In this document: in pieces, positions 7,649 to 16,976 of the stretch | How the letters are laid out: each line of letters starts with the position of its first letter | Numbering within the stretch: the first letter of the stretch is position 1 | Source: Eubacteriales Family XIII. Incertae Sedis bacterium | Lineage (GTDB): Bacteria; Bacillota; Clostridia; Peptostreptococcales; Anaerovoracaceae | Direction of reading: 5' to 3' | DNA length: 45,815 bases | Assembly: GCA_031261525.1 (NCBI GenBank) | Contig: JAISJM010000126.1 | Coordinates: 1 to 45,815 of the forward strand | Notes under the pieces: generated by a model | The model's database searches: none | Told to the model about the DNA's origin: nothing | Seen by the model: only the letters and a program-made list of their open reading frames with translations | Translations under genes and position numbers: made by a program

Positions 7649-8908
7649 TTATTTGTATGAAGCAAGCGTCACGGCAGTACCGCCTTTCGGACGAATATTC
7701 AATAAGTAGACGCTATCCCCGCCAAATACAGCCTCTAGGGTCGACTTGAAAATGTCAACTTTGGTCGCCGGCACAAATGCCTGAATGGTTCCAGCCAAAC
7801 CGCCACCGTGGACTCTTACGGCACCCTCCCCATCAAGGACATGCTCTGCAACCGCTAAACCAACCGCAATTTCCTGCTCATCGGGCTTTGCATAGATGTT
7901 TTGTAGATATTTGTATGACGAAGTTCCCGATTCCCTTACCGTCTGAAGAAAACCTTTAAAATCGCCTGTCTCAAGCTGCCTAACTTCTTGTTCTGGTCGT
8001 TTGTTTTCAGCAAAAAAATGTACCGTTCTTAGGATTGCTCTGTCACCGCAGACAGCTCTTGCTTCGGAAAGTCTGCCGTAGAATTCGTCTTCGGATACGT
8101 CACGTAGAACTTCCTTACCGAAGAAATGAGCAACGGACTTCATCTCAATTGGCATACTCGCATAATCATTTGTCAAATCAGCATGTGACCCTTTTGTATC
8201 AACAATGCACAAAGCGTATCCAACTGTATGGAGATCAAATTGTACTGGTTTAATGATTGGATTTGTGGGATCATTGAAATCGATTAAGACAAATCCACCC
8301 ACAGAAGACGCTGTCTGATCCATAAGACCAGATGGCTTATTCATATAGAAATTTTCTCCATATTTTCCAGCTATTGCAATATCAACTGGTGTTGCGCGAT
8401 CCTCACAATAGATATGATTAAAAATATTTCCAATTGCAACTTCGAAAGCTGCTGATGACGAAAGGCCTGAACCGCCGAGGACATCGGATGTCATGTAGGC
8501 ATTGAATCCATTTACATTGTAGCCTTCTTTTTTGAACCATGCTGCCATACCCAAAATCAGCCTTGATGTATCGTCATTCAAGGCTTCTTGATTCGGATCG
8601 AGATTGGCAATATCGACTTTCAAAAGCCCATAGCCCTCTGAATATAAATTGACGATATCACTGTTATTTGGTGTTGCAAACACAAGAATATCCAAATCAA
8701 TCGCCGCAGCAAGCACGATACCGTGTTGATGATCGGTATGATTGCCACCAACTTCTGTACGACCTGGAGCCGTAATTACACTGATTTTCGTATCATCTGC
8801 AGGGACTCCAAAATGTTCCATATAGCCGTCGTAAGTCCGCTCATAACGTGCTTTTGCAACATCAATATCACTATAAATACTTTCAAAATCATATCCGTCG
8901 AAATTCAT
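7649..8908 (-). CDS. galK: Galactokinase (GHMP family)
   Basis: The 419 residues phosphorylate galactose to galactose-1-phosphate with ATP (Leloir pathway). Motifs in order: PGRTEVGGNHTDHQHG near residue 47 (galactokinase signature; the usual GEHTD is GNHTD, a variant I know from clostridial enzymes), LGGSGLSSSAAFE near 145 (GHMP ATP loop), SGLMDQTAS near 193 (catalytic Asp) and VHGGGLAGTIQAF near 365 (third GHMP motif). The start is ATG at 8908 with a GAAAGG-like site. galT and galE are not adjacent; its only close neighbour is the HAD phosphatase gene about 120 nt upstream, separated by a plausible promoter. Confidence 0.95.
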   Translation of the reverse strand: MNFDGYDFESIYSDIDVAKARYERTYDGYMEHFGVPADDTKISVITAPGRTEVGGNHTDHQHGIVLAAAIDLDILVFATPNNSDIVNLYSEGYGLLKVDIANLDPNQEALNDDTSRLILGMAAWFKKEGYNVNGFNAYMTSDVLGGSGLSSSAAFEVAIGNIFNHIYCEDRATPVDIAIAGKYGENFYMNKPSGLMDQTASSVGGFVLIDFNDPTNPIIKPVQFDLHTVGYALCIVDTKGSHADLTNDYASMPIEMKSVAHFFGKEVLRDVSEDEFYGRLSEARAVCGDRAILRTVHFFAENKRPEQEVRQLETGDFKGFLQTVRESGTSSYKYLQNIYAKPDEQEIAVGLAVAEHVLDGEGAVRVHGGGLAGTIQAFVPATKVDIFKSTLEAVFGGDSVYLLNIRPKGGTAVTLASYK

Positions 8909-8947
8909 TATATCCGTACCTTTCTCATACTAATTTTTCTAACTTTA

Positions 8948-8977
8948 TATATACAAATTAACACGCTTGATGAGCAA
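8948..8977 (-). promoter_or_regulatory. Predicted galK promoter
   Basis: On the minus strand TTGCTC (8972-8977) and TATATA (8948-8953) are 18 nt apart, about 40 nt before the galK ATG. This gives galK its own promoter, independent of the upstream pcrA-ligA operon. Confidence 0.5.
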
Positions 8978-9030
8978 GTACAATCGGTTTGAACATATTG
9001 ACTGAAAGGTTGTACGATTTTAGCTAGTGC

Positions 9031-9864
9031 TTATAGTGCAAACTGTTTAATTGCTTCTGCTACACCATCTAGATCCGAATCAGCGACGATGTAATCTGCC
9101 GCTTGTCTAACTTCTGATGGAGCATCGCCCATCGCAATGCCAGTTCCAGCATACTGGATCATATCGATATCATTGTAATTGTCGCCAATACACATGATTT
9201 CGTCGCGGTCATAGCCAAGTCGCTCAGCGAGGTATTCGATTGCATCTCCTTTATTGACACCAGTGCCACCTATTTCCACATTGAAGTAGAACGATGATGT
9301 GAGATCAAACCCCTGTGATTGATTTCTCAGTTCTAAAAGCTCGTTATAGATATCAACACGCAGCGATGTATCGGAAAACATAAAATTGATATTTTCAATT
9401 CGATGTAAATTCTCTTTCATGTAACTTTTAACATCTGGAACCGCTTTTCTCGATGTCTTAAAATACTCTAGATAATCATCAGGCACGCCAAAGTCCGCGA
9501 ATTTCAAATAATCCACTTCATCCACATAAGGTGTCGAATCGATAAATACTTCTGTCATCACACCCTCACGTTCAATAATTGGCCAGATTAATTCAATAGA
9601 AGCCGCATTAATATATTTCTCGTAGACAAGTTCCCCTGAGTCAAAATCCAATATCTTAGCGCCATTGGATGTTACGAGATATTGAATACCACGAATTTCG
9701 CGAACTGCATCAGGAATCGTTGTCTCAGCGCGCCCCGTCGCAATGACCGTTGTAATTCCTGCGACAAAAGCTTTCTCCATCGCTCGTTTATTGGCCTTGG
9801 ACACTGAAAGGCTGCCTGAAAGCAAGGTTCCATCAAGATCCGTTGCTATTAATTTAATGCTCAT
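9031..9864 (-). CDS. Cof-type HAD phosphatase
   Basis: The 277 residues open with LIATDLDGTLLSG (HAD motif I with nucleophile Asp). ATGRAE follows in the motif II region and GDNYNDIDMIQYAG near 225 is motif IV. The large cap between about 85 and 190 is of the Cof/IIB type. Such enzymes dephosphorylate small substrates such as sugar phosphates, FMN or PLP; the substrate cannot be read from sequence. Its ATG overlaps the end of ligA by 11 nt, so it is translationally coupled as the last gene of the pcrA-ligA operon. Confidence 0.9.
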   Translation of the reverse strand: MSIKLIATDLDGTLLSGSLSVSKANKRAMEKAFVAGITTVIATGRAETTIPDAVREIRGIQYLVTSNGAKILDFDSGELVYEKYINAASIELIWPIIEREGVMTEVFIDSTPYVDEVDYLKFADFGVPDDYLEYFKTSRKAVPDVKSYMKENLHRIENINFMFSDTSLRVDIYNELLELRNQSQGFDLTSSFYFNVEIGGTGVNKGDAIEYLAERLGYDRDEIMCIGDNYNDIDMIQYAGTGIAMGDAPSEVRQAADYIVADSDLDGVAEAIKQFAL

Positions 9865-11923
9865 TATTGTCCTGTCTCCTTGTTATCGTGTGAATTAATG
9901 TTGCAAATTCAGCTTCTGTGATAATCTTCACTCCGAGTGCATGTGCTTTTTTATTCTTTGAAGATGCAGATTCTGAATCATTGTTGATTAAATAGTCCGT
10001 CTTCTTGCTCACAGATCCTGTGACTTTACCACCGAGTTCTTCTATCAATTCTGTCAGTGCATCTCTGTTTTCATAGTTTTCAAGGCTACCCGTGATGACA
10101 AACGTCTTGCCGAAAGCACCATTGTGTGCGTCGATATCACTATTGTCATTATCACTATCAGTTATGGCTACATCAATAGAATCCTTACTTGAGTCATGTG
10201 CCACCGATGATGCCTGGCTACGTCTTGCTTTTACTGCAATGTCTAGTTTTGATAGGAGTCTATCTAACGATTCTGCGTTCGCCTCATCGTGCATATACGC
10301 ATATAGAGACTCCGCCATGATTGGACCAACGCCATCAATTGACGTCAACTCGTCAACTTGAGCTTCGCGAATTTCAGACATCTGTCCACCATAATAATCT
10401 GAGATTACCTTTGCGTTGGCCTTACCAATGCCTGCAATGCCTAAAGCATTTAGTAAGCGTGCAGTTGTAGTCTTGCGTGATTGATCGATACTGACAATCA
10501 GATTCTGATAGGACTTGTCGCCAAAGCCATCCATCTGAGAAATCTCGTCTTTGTGCTGCTCAAGTTCATAGATATCGCTGAATTCATGGATGAAACCATG
10601 CTGAATCAGCTTCTCTATCGTCTGCTCTGAGAGACCATCGATATTCATGGCAGCTCTGCTCACAAAATGGCTAAACGCACCGATATGCTTTGCTTGACAA
10701 TCGGGATTCGTGCAATACAAAGTCTGTATGCCATCTAAATCCTTGATTTCTGTCGCTCCGCCGCATACTGGACAAATCGCAGGAGGCTCGCATGTGCCAG
10801 ATTGAGTCAGATTTTCTGAAATCTGTGGGATAATCATATTGGCTTTGTAGACCATTATTATATCATGCAAACCGAGTTTTAATTCTTTCATTATACTTAC
10901 ATTGTGCACGCTTGCTCGTGATACCGTCGTACCCTCAAGTGCAACGGGCGCAAATATCGCAATCGGATTGATGAGCCCTGTTCTGGATACAGACCATTCG
11001 ATGTCTAGCAATTCGGTCTGTGCATTTTCATCTGCCCATTTGAATGCGATGGCATTCCTTGGGAATTTTGCCGTGCGACCTAGAGACAATCCATAGGCGA
11101 TATCATCATATTCTAGTACGAGACCATCCACCGGCAGATTACCATTTTGTGTAAATATTGTAAATTCTTCAACAGCATCAGCGACCTCATCGGCAGAAAC
11201 TAATTTACGCTTTACAGTATCAAAACCAAGCTGATCAAGCATGTCGAGTTCACCCTGCATGGAGTTTAAATCATCTGAAGATTGTGCGAGTGAGAACGCA
11301 TAAAATTTTAATCGTCGTTTTGCACTCACGGCACTATCCAGTTGTCTTACACTACCCGATGCTAGATTTCTAGGATTTTTATACTTCGCATCAGCATCGC
11401 CGATTTCTTCATTGATTTTCTCAAAATCATCGTAGGTGATGACTGCCTCGCCTCTAATAATCAGCTTTCCTTGATCATGAATCTTTAGAGGAATATTGCT
11501 GAAGACCTTTGCATTGCTCGTGACAACCTCTCCTGTGACACCGTCTCCCCTTGTGAGTGCCTTCACAAGTTCGCCACCATCATAAGTGAGGACGAGTGTC
11601 AGTCCGTCTAATTTTAACGAGAGTAAGCCTTGTTTCGCGTCTAGAAAACCAGAAAGTGCTTCGACACTTTTTGTCTTATCTAGCGATAGCATTGGCAGTT
11701 CATGGTTTTCTTTGACAAGATCGCTCATGACCTCGTAACCAACATTAATTGTAGGCGAATAGGATAATGTCGTACCAGTCTCTTTCTCTAGAGCGACCAA
11801 TTCATCATATAATTGATCATACTCGACATTTGGCATGAGTTCTTTATCTTGCATATAATATGCTTTACTTGCCTCACTTAGTTTTGTTGCGAGGTCGCGC
11901 ATATGTGTTAGTTTATCAGTCAT
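9854..11923 (-). CDS. ligA: NAD+-dependent DNA ligase
   Basis: The 689 residues seal nicks in DNA using NAD+. Domain order: Ia with YDQLYDEL (about 35-42); adenylation domain with LKLDG (catalytic Lys near 104) and TRGDGVTGE; OB fold; Cys4 zinc finger CPVCGG...LYCTNPDC (about 405-430); helix-hairpin-helix region; Ser/Asp-rich linker; C-terminal BRCT (GKTFVITGSLENYENR to HALGVKIITEAEF). In E. coli the residue two before the Lys is Glu (CELKLDG); here it is Ser (LSLKLDG), and SDxEYD in domain Ia reads NVEYD. These look like marks of a clostridial LigA clade rather than damage. The gene follows pcrA by 10 nt, the same pairing as in Bacillus. Confidence 0.95.
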   Translation of the reverse strand: MTDKLTHMRDLATKLSEASKAYYMQDKELMPNVEYDQLYDELVALEKETGTTLSYSPTINVGYEVMSDLVKENHELPMLSLDKTKSVEALSGFLDAKQGLLSLKLDGLTLVLTYDGGELVKALTRGDGVTGEVVTSNAKVFSNIPLKIHDQGKLIIRGEAVITYDDFEKINEEIGDADAKYKNPRNLASGSVRQLDSAVSAKRRLKFYAFSLAQSSDDLNSMQGELDMLDQLGFDTVKRKLVSADEVADAVEEFTIFTQNGNLPVDGLVLEYDDIAYGLSLGRTAKFPRNAIAFKWADENAQTELLDIEWSVSRTGLINPIAIFAPVALEGTTVSRASVHNVSIMKELKLGLHDIIMVYKANMIIPQISENLTQSGTCEPPAICPVCGGATEIKDLDGIQTLYCTNPDCQAKHIGAFSHFVSRAAMNIDGLSEQTIEKLIQHGFIHEFSDIYELEQHKDEISQMDGFGDKSYQNLIVSIDQSRKTTTARLLNALGIAGIGKANAKVISDYYGGQMSEIREAQVDELTSIDGVGPIMAESLYAYMHDEANAESLDRLLSKLDIAVKARRSQASSVAHDSSKDSIDVAITDSDNDNSDIDAHNGAFGKTFVITGSLENYENRDALTELIEELGGKVTGSVSKKTDYLINNDSESASSKNKKAHALGVKIITEAEFATLIHTITRRQDNNEH

Positions 11924-11933
11924 TGGTATCCTC

Positions 11934-14357
11934 TTATATCTTCGTTAAAGGCGCGAAACCCTTCGCGAGCTTTTTCTTTCCTTCTGAATCGAACATTACG
12001 GTGATGGTCTTCTCATCTGTATCCATAACGAGGCCTTCGCCAAATTTGGCGTGGCGAACTTTATCGCCTTTCGCTACGTGTAAATCTCCTGATGCTGCAT
12101 TCTTTCCCGCTACAGAAGTCTTGATTTTTTTTGCGACACTACTGGCGGAGTTGAATGTTGCAAATTTCGTATTGGTACTATCACTGCCATACAAATTACT
12201 TGACGACATGCCACCAAGACTTGCCCCTGGCTTAACACGTCCATCCTCGCCACCCATCGCGCCATGGAACATGCCCGTCTCGTCCTGACCTGGCATCGCA
12301 ACCTTATCAAATGTATTGACATCTACCTCTTTCAGGAAGCGGCTTTCGAGCATTCTATTGTATCTACCGTAGATGGTTCGACCTTTCGCCCGTAGTAAAT
12401 AGAGCTTTTCTTTGGCTCTTGTCATGCCTACGTAGCAAAGTCGCCGTTCTTCTTCGATGCCATCTTCTGCCTCCATCGAACGTGTCGTTGGGAAAAGTCC
12501 ATCTTCCATACCTGCCAAAAATACAACCGGAAATTCCAGTCCTTTTGCGCTATGGATTGTCATGAGCGTAACCGCATCTTCATTCTGATTATAGTTATCG
12601 ACATCCGCTACCAATGCAACTTTTTCGAGGAATCCTGAAAGGCTTGCTACTTCGCCATTTGCCTCCTCGCCCTTTTCATACTCAGCGATAACGGTTTTAA
12701 ATTCCATTAAGTTTTCGATACGACCTTCGGATTCGACCGTTTCTTGGACTTCTAGTCCTTTTAGGTAACCAGTGCTTACGAGCAAGTCATCATACATATC
12801 CTCAAGGCGAATGTCATCGAGGCTGAGTGAATCAGAATCTGATTCTGATTCTTGATTTTCGTTAGAATTCAAATTAAAAATACTCGAATACTTTGTAATT
12901 GCTTCGACCATTTGCTTCACAAGTGGTTGTGATTTTGCCGATAGAGAATCAATCACCTCTTGATTCTGCAATAAATTCAAGATACTCTTATCCTGTGATC
13001 TTGCCCATGCCTCAAGCTTTTCAAGTGTCTTTGCACCCATGCCACGTTTTGGCTCGTTAATGATACGCATAAGCGCCAAGTCGTCATCGGGGTTGATAAT
13101 CAATCGCATATAGCTCATCATATCTTTGATTTCTTTTCGGTCGTAATAACGCACGCCGCCGACCAATTTATATGGAATCTTACTATAAATCAACGCCTCT
13201 TCGAGCGCACGGCTCTGTGCATTTGTGCGGTAGAGAATTGCCATATCTCGGTACTCACGACCTCCATCAAGCAATGATGAATTTACCCAGCTTGCACCAA
13301 GCTTCGCCGCCGTACTATTTAGATCGATACCATCTACAAGAGAAGTAATCTCTCTTGCAATGTATCGTGCCTCGTCTTTTTCATTGTCGACAATTCGATA
13401 GCTGACTTTTTCGCCATCTTCGGCATCGGTCCACAGTTTCTTGCTCTTTCGGTCTGTATTGTTCTTAATGACAGAATTGGCAGCATCGAGAATTGTCTTG
13501 TGGGAACGATAATTCTGCTCAAGTTTGATGACTTTCGTATCCTTGAAATCATGCTCAAAGTCCAAGATATTTCGAATATCTGCACCACGCCATTGATAGA
13601 TACACTGGTCATCATCACCAACCACGCACAGATTGTCATGCGCATCAGAAAGCATCTTTACAAATTGATATTGCAAAGCATTCGTATCTTGATATTCGTC
13701 GACCATGATATACTTGAAGCGTTCTTGATAATACGCGAGAACATCTTGATTACCCCGAAGCAACCGAACCGCATTGAATATCAAATCATCGAAGTCCATC
13801 GCATTGTTACGTTTTAGAACTTCTTCATAATAGGTATAAATCTTGGCAACAGCCGCATACTGTGGATTTTGCCCAAATGCTGCTTGATAATCCGTCGCAG
13901 TCATACTTTTTTCTTTCGCCTTACTGATGATTGAAAGCACATAATTCGGTGCATATTTCTTCTCATCCAAGCTAAATTCCTTGATGCCACGCTTGATTAC
14001 AACCTTCTGATCCGTTGTATCATACACTGCAAAATCAGGCTTGTAACCGAGCCTGTCCGCATCACGCCGAAGAATCCGCAGACAGCACGCATGGAAAGTA
14101 AAAATCCACATACGATTCGCCTTGCTGCCAACCAAAGCTTCGATGCGCTCACGCATCTCCGCCGCAGCCTTGTTGGTAAATGTCACCGCTAGAATATTGT
14201 ATGGACTCACGCCCTCATCTTCGATAAGATGCGCAATCCGAATCGTCATCGTACTCGTCTTACCACTACCGGCACCTGCCAATATAAGAAGTGGTCCGTC
14301 TTTGTGTAAGGCAGCCTCACGCTGCATTGGATTTAGTTTATTTAGTCCTTCTATCAA
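11934..14357 (-). CDS. pcrA: ATP-dependent DNA helicase PcrA/UvrD
   Basis: This SF1A helicase unwinds DNA in repair and replication restart. Motifs: I AGAGSGKT, Ia FTNKAAAEMRERI, II VDEYQDTNALQYQF, III GDDDQCIYQWRGA, IV EQNYRSHKTI, V TIHSAKGLEFPVVF and VI EERRLCYVGMTRAKEKL. The C-terminal tail ends with a Tudor-like DKVRHAKFGEGLV...KLAKGFAPL, as in PcrA. I place the start at the TTG at 14357 (MIEGLNKLNPMQ), which has AGGGGAG 8-9 nt upstream. The in-frame ATG at 14441 lies upstream of the -35 box and has no ribosome site. That gives 807 residues, somewhat above the Bacillus length. Confidence 0.93.
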   Translation of the reverse strand: MIEGLNKLNPMQREAALHKDGPLLILAGAGSGKTSTMTIRIAHLIEDEGVSPYNILAVTFTNKAAAEMRERIEALVGSKANRMWIFTFHACCLRILRRDADRLGYKPDFAVYDTTDQKVVIKRGIKEFSLDEKKYAPNYVLSIISKAKEKSMTATDYQAAFGQNPQYAAVAKIYTYYEEVLKRNNAMDFDDLIFNAVRLLRGNQDVLAYYQERFKYIMVDEYQDTNALQYQFVKMLSDAHDNLCVVGDDDQCIYQWRGADIRNILDFEHDFKDTKVIKLEQNYRSHKTILDAANSVIKNNTDRKSKKLWTDAEDGEKVSYRIVDNEKDEARYIAREITSLVDGIDLNSTAAKLGASWVNSSLLDGGREYRDMAILYRTNAQSRALEEALIYSKIPYKLVGGVRYYDRKEIKDMMSYMRLIINPDDDLALMRIINEPKRGMGAKTLEKLEAWARSQDKSILNLLQNQEVIDSLSAKSQPLVKQMVEAITKYSSIFNLNSNENQESESDSDSLSLDDIRLEDMYDDLLVSTGYLKGLEVQETVESEGRIENLMEFKTVIAEYEKGEEANGEVASLSGFLEKVALVADVDNYNQNEDAVTLMTIHSAKGLEFPVVFLAGMEDGLFPTTRSMEAEDGIEEERRLCYVGMTRAKEKLYLLRAKGRTIYGRYNRMLESRFLKEVDVNTFDKVAMPGQDETGMFHGAMGGEDGRVKPGASLGGMSSSNLYGSDSTNTKFATFNSASSVAKKIKTSVAGKNAASGDLHVAKGDKVRHAKFGEGLVMDTDEKTITVMFDSEGKKKLAKGFAPLTKI

Positions 14358-14394
14358 AATTTTGTCTCCCCTGATTGTAGTTGTTTGTATGAAT

Positions 14395-14423
14395 ATCATA
14401 ACACATAGAGAACAATTGTTCAA
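14395..14423 (-). promoter_or_regulatory. pcrA promoter overlapped by a LexA (SOS) box
   Basis: Minus strand TTGAAC (14418-14423) and TATGAT (14395-14400) are 17 nt apart. The interval 14410-14421 is GAACAATTGTTC, a perfect 12-nt palindrome that fits the Gram-positive LexA/DinR core GAAC-N4-GTTC and covers part of the -35 box. This predicts SOS control of pcrA-ligA-HAD. Confidence 0.75.
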
Positions 14424-14474
14424 CACAAATTTTCTATTCATATTGTAAAAATCTCACTTATCTATTATATAGCA

Positions 14475-14507
14475 AAAAAGTAATTCACGCGTGATGAATT
14501 ACTTTTT
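14475..14507. terminator. Bidirectional terminator downstream of the DUF4143 ATPase
   Basis: Arms 14475-14487 and 14495-14507 (AAAAAGTAATTCA / TGAATTACTTTTT) pair perfectly over 13 bp around a 7-nt loop, with built-in A and T runs. It separates the ATPase gene from the pcrA promoter. Confidence 0.9.
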
Positions 14508-14526
14508 GATAGGATTAGAATAAATG

Positions 14527-15780
14527 CTATGGTTTGAGATGTCCAAGTGCGATGACATTTACACCATCAGGTCTTCTATATGAAAATTCACCCGCTGTAA
14601 TGATATTGAATGAGCCGAGCTGCTCAAGTTTCTCTTTTGTTAGACGCTTTTTTAATTTCTTAAAATTCGATACAGCATCTTCTATCGCTTTGTCGCCACC
14701 TAATTTCACTTCAATCGCAAGCCACTTACCGTCATATCGCTCAACAATTGCATCCACTTCTAAATTTGTTGAATCCCGATATTGATAGACCTTGGCGTCA
14801 ATCGCATCGGAATAGACCCGAAGATCCCTTACGACTAAAGATTCAAATAAGAATCCAAATGTATTTAAATCAGCAATCAGCATGTCAGGTGTTACTCTTA
14901 GTGCAGCGGTCGCAAGCGATGGATCAACAAAATGCCACTTGGGTTTAATACGCAACTGTGCACTAGATCGCAAATGTGTCTTCCATGCGCTTAACTCTTC
15001 CAATACAAATACTTGTGAAAGTTGATCCAAATATTTTCGAGTCGTCTGCGCTGTAATCGGTCCATCATAAATTTCAGATTCTTTGGCAAGACGCTCAAGA
15101 GATGCCTCCGTTGCAATATTTCTCGCAATCGCACGTATTAGCGCAGTCATCCGCTCTGGCGTCGGAGGAGATTTCATATTTCGGAGATCAACATAGGCTA
15201 GATTTTCTAAATAATCGATTAGTGAATCCTGCGCATCCACGGGATCGATGTCAACCAATGCAGGCCATCCGCCACGCACGACCTTTTCCGCATATTCATG
15301 CACATTCAAGCCACCACTGCCAGAAATGTCACAATCGTCCGCAAACAAATTGGCAAGACTCACTTCGCCCAAAGACTCTTTTGATTCATACAAAGACATT
15401 GGCCTTAAATTGAGTCGCGAAATCCGTCCAGCCCCCGAATGCATTGTAATATCATCACTTGGTGCTGCGGAACCAGTGAGGATAAACTGCCCTTTGAGAT
15501 TCCTCGAATCAATTTCATTTCGAATTGAATTCCATAGACTTGGCACCAATTGCCACTCATCAATCAATCTCGGTGTATTCCCATTGAGAATATTTTTTGG
15601 CAATAATATCGCTTGCTGACGAACAGCATCGGATTCATCCATGCGTATGCTACTGTGCGCATGATGATTTGCAGTGGTTGTCTTTCCAACAAATCGCGGA
15701 CCACGAATCAGCACACCACCAGTGGTGCGTAATTTTCTTGGTATGATTTCATCTATTATTCTTGTTTTATAAGTATCCAT
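14527..15780 (-). CDS. P-loop ATPase with DUF4143 domain
   Basis: From the ATG at 15780 the protein is 417 residues; an upstream in-frame ATG at 15825 would add 15 but has no ribosome site. Domains: AAA_14 P-loop IRGPRFVGKTTT, then FILTGSAAPSDD and GAGRISRLNLRPMSLYES (sensor region), followed by DUF4143 with GPITAQTTRKYLDQL and WHFVDPSLATAAL. The end LEVDAIVERYDGKWLAIEVKLG resembles a PD-(D/E)xK nuclease-like fold. The biological role of this very common family is unresolved. A TATAAT sits only 6 nt before the ATG and no clear ribosome site is seen, so the mRNA may be leaderless. It is a solitary gene between terminators. Confidence 0.88.
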   Translation of the reverse strand: MDTYKTRIIDEIIPRKLRTTGGVLIRGPRFVGKTTTANHHAHSSIRMDESDAVRQQAILLPKNILNGNTPRLIDEWQLVPSLWNSIRNEIDSRNLKGQFILTGSAAPSDDITMHSGAGRISRLNLRPMSLYESKESLGEVSLANLFADDCDISGSGGLNVHEYAEKVVRGGWPALVDIDPVDAQDSLIDYLENLAYVDLRNMKSPPTPERMTALIRAIARNIATEASLERLAKESEIYDGPITAQTTRKYLDQLSQVFVLEELSAWKTHLRSSAQLRIKPKWHFVDPSLATAALRVTPDMLIADLNTFGFLFESLVVRDLRVYSDAIDAKVYQYRDSTNLEVDAIVERYDGKWLAIEVKLGGDKAIEDAVSNFKKLKKRLTKEKLEQLGSFNIITAGEFSYRRPDGVNVIALGHLKP

Positions 15781-15925
15781 GACAGGATTATAACATAGTT
15801 TTTGGTTGAAAGGAAGTGTAATCATTGTTTTATAAGTTTTATAATCATGCTTTTATAGGTTTTATAGACACGATTTTAAGGATTTTGTTTTCATTTGGTT
15901 TTCATTTTTAATTTCTTTTACTCTA

Positions 15926-15957
15926 CAAAAAAGGTCGTAACGCTGTAAGTCACGACC
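15926..15957 (-). terminator. Terminator of the beta-glucoside operon
   Basis: Minus-strand arms at 15949-15957 and 15933-15941 (GGTCGTGAC / GTTACGACC, one G-T pair) are followed by a seven-T run (15926-15932 on the complement). It lies about 35 nt past the ROK kinase stop. Confidence 0.8.
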
Positions 15958-15990
15958 CATTTCTCAAATATTAAATTTTTTCGATTCATA

Positions 15991-16965
15991 TCATAATATC
16001 GTAGCTTTCATCACCTGATAAACAGCCCCAATCAATCCCGCATCATTTCGCAGCTTACAAGGCAGCACCTCTGCAATCGTGATTCCTGTCATCTCATGAA
16101 TCGTCTTATGATGTCGCTTAATCCGATCGATTCGCGCCATCAAATTCGTCAAAAATTCTTCATTCTCACTGATACCGCCACCGAGCAGCAGCAGCTCTGG
16201 ATCATATGCTACAATCAAATTAAGCAAGCCTTTGGCAACATCTTCATAGTACTGATCCATGACTCTCGATGCAATCACATCACCTTGCCTCGCTCGATCC
16301 AGAATCACGCGCGCATCATGAACTGGCGGCGCAGCCGAATTGGCATCAAAATCGGCATCCGAATTGCTTTCGAAATAAGCCTCGCTCAATGCCAAGTTAT
16401 ACTTGCGATAAAGCCCCGCCACAACGCCACTCGTATTGTTCCAGCATGCATCTTCCAAATCATGCGAGAAATCGAGCGGGCCTTGCATCATCCAGCCAAA
16501 TTCGCCAGCGGCACCATGTGCGCCGCGATAAACGTTACCACCGATGATGATACCTCCTGCAATCGCTGTACCAAGCGCGATTACCAAATAATTGCTGACT
16601 CCTTGCGCGTTGCCAATCCACTGTTCTGCAATTGCAAGTGCATTGCCATCATTTTCGACCGCAATAGGCAAATTGATTTTCTCTTCGAGCTTCGATTTTA
16701 AGTTGATACCCCAGAACGATCTGATGGATCCACCTGTGACCATATAACCATCCGCGCGCACAATTCCTGGTGCACAGACACCCACGGCTTTGATTTCGTA
16801 TTTGTTTTGGAGCTCATGGACTTTATCGGCAATATCTTGAATGATTTTCTCGCCGTCATTTATAACTGTTGGGAACAAGCCTTTTTCAAGGATTGTGGCA
16901 TGCTCATCCACAATGCCATATTTGATATTTGTACCACCTATGTCAATACCTATATAATATGTCAT
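15991..16965 (-). CDS. ROK-family sugar kinase, candidate beta-glucoside kinase (BglK-like)
   Basis: From the ATG at 16965 (GAGGAG 7 nt upstream) the product is 324 residues; the TTG five codons earlier overlaps the GH3 gene and its ribosome site is poor. Motifs: YYIGIDIGGTNIKYGIVD (phosphate loop, 3-20), VENDGNALAIAE near 105 (catalytic Asp), ALGTAIAGGIIIGG near 135 and LLLGGGISENEEF near 270. The zinc motif of ROK repressors/glucokinases (HxCxxGxxGCxE) is missing; the equivalent stretch is HGAAGEFGWM. No DNA-binding domain is present, so this is an enzyme. It is the last gene of the beta-glucoside operon. BglK of Klebsiella is a ROK enzyme phosphorylating cellobiose-type sugars with ATP, and context favours that role over plain glucokinase. 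Confidence 0.85.
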   Translation of the reverse strand: MTYYIGIDIGGTNIKYGIVDEHATILEKGLFPTVINDGEKIIQDIADKVHELQNKYEIKAVGVCAPGIVRADGYMVTGGSIRSFWGINLKSKLEEKINLPIAVENDGNALAIAEQWIGNAQGVSNYLVIALGTAIAGGIIIGGNVYRGAHGAAGEFGWMMQGPLDFSHDLEDACWNNTSGVVAGLYRKYNLALSEAYFESNSDADFDANSAAPPVHDARVILDRARQGDVIASRVMDQYYEDVAKGLLNLIVAYDPELLLLGGGISENEEFLTNLMARIDRIKRHHKTIHEMTGITIAEVLPCKLRNDAGLIGAVYQVMKATIL

Positions 16966-16976
16966 TTCATCGCTCC

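Noticed and set aside
15781-15925. Run of TTTTATA-like repeats upstream of the DUF4143 ATPase
   Set aside because: Irregular spacing and strong AT bias; does not form a defined repeat or CRISPR-like array.
16096-16701. 201-codon antisense frame over the ROK kinase
   Set aside because: Complete overlap with a well-supported gene; no ribosome site or motif.
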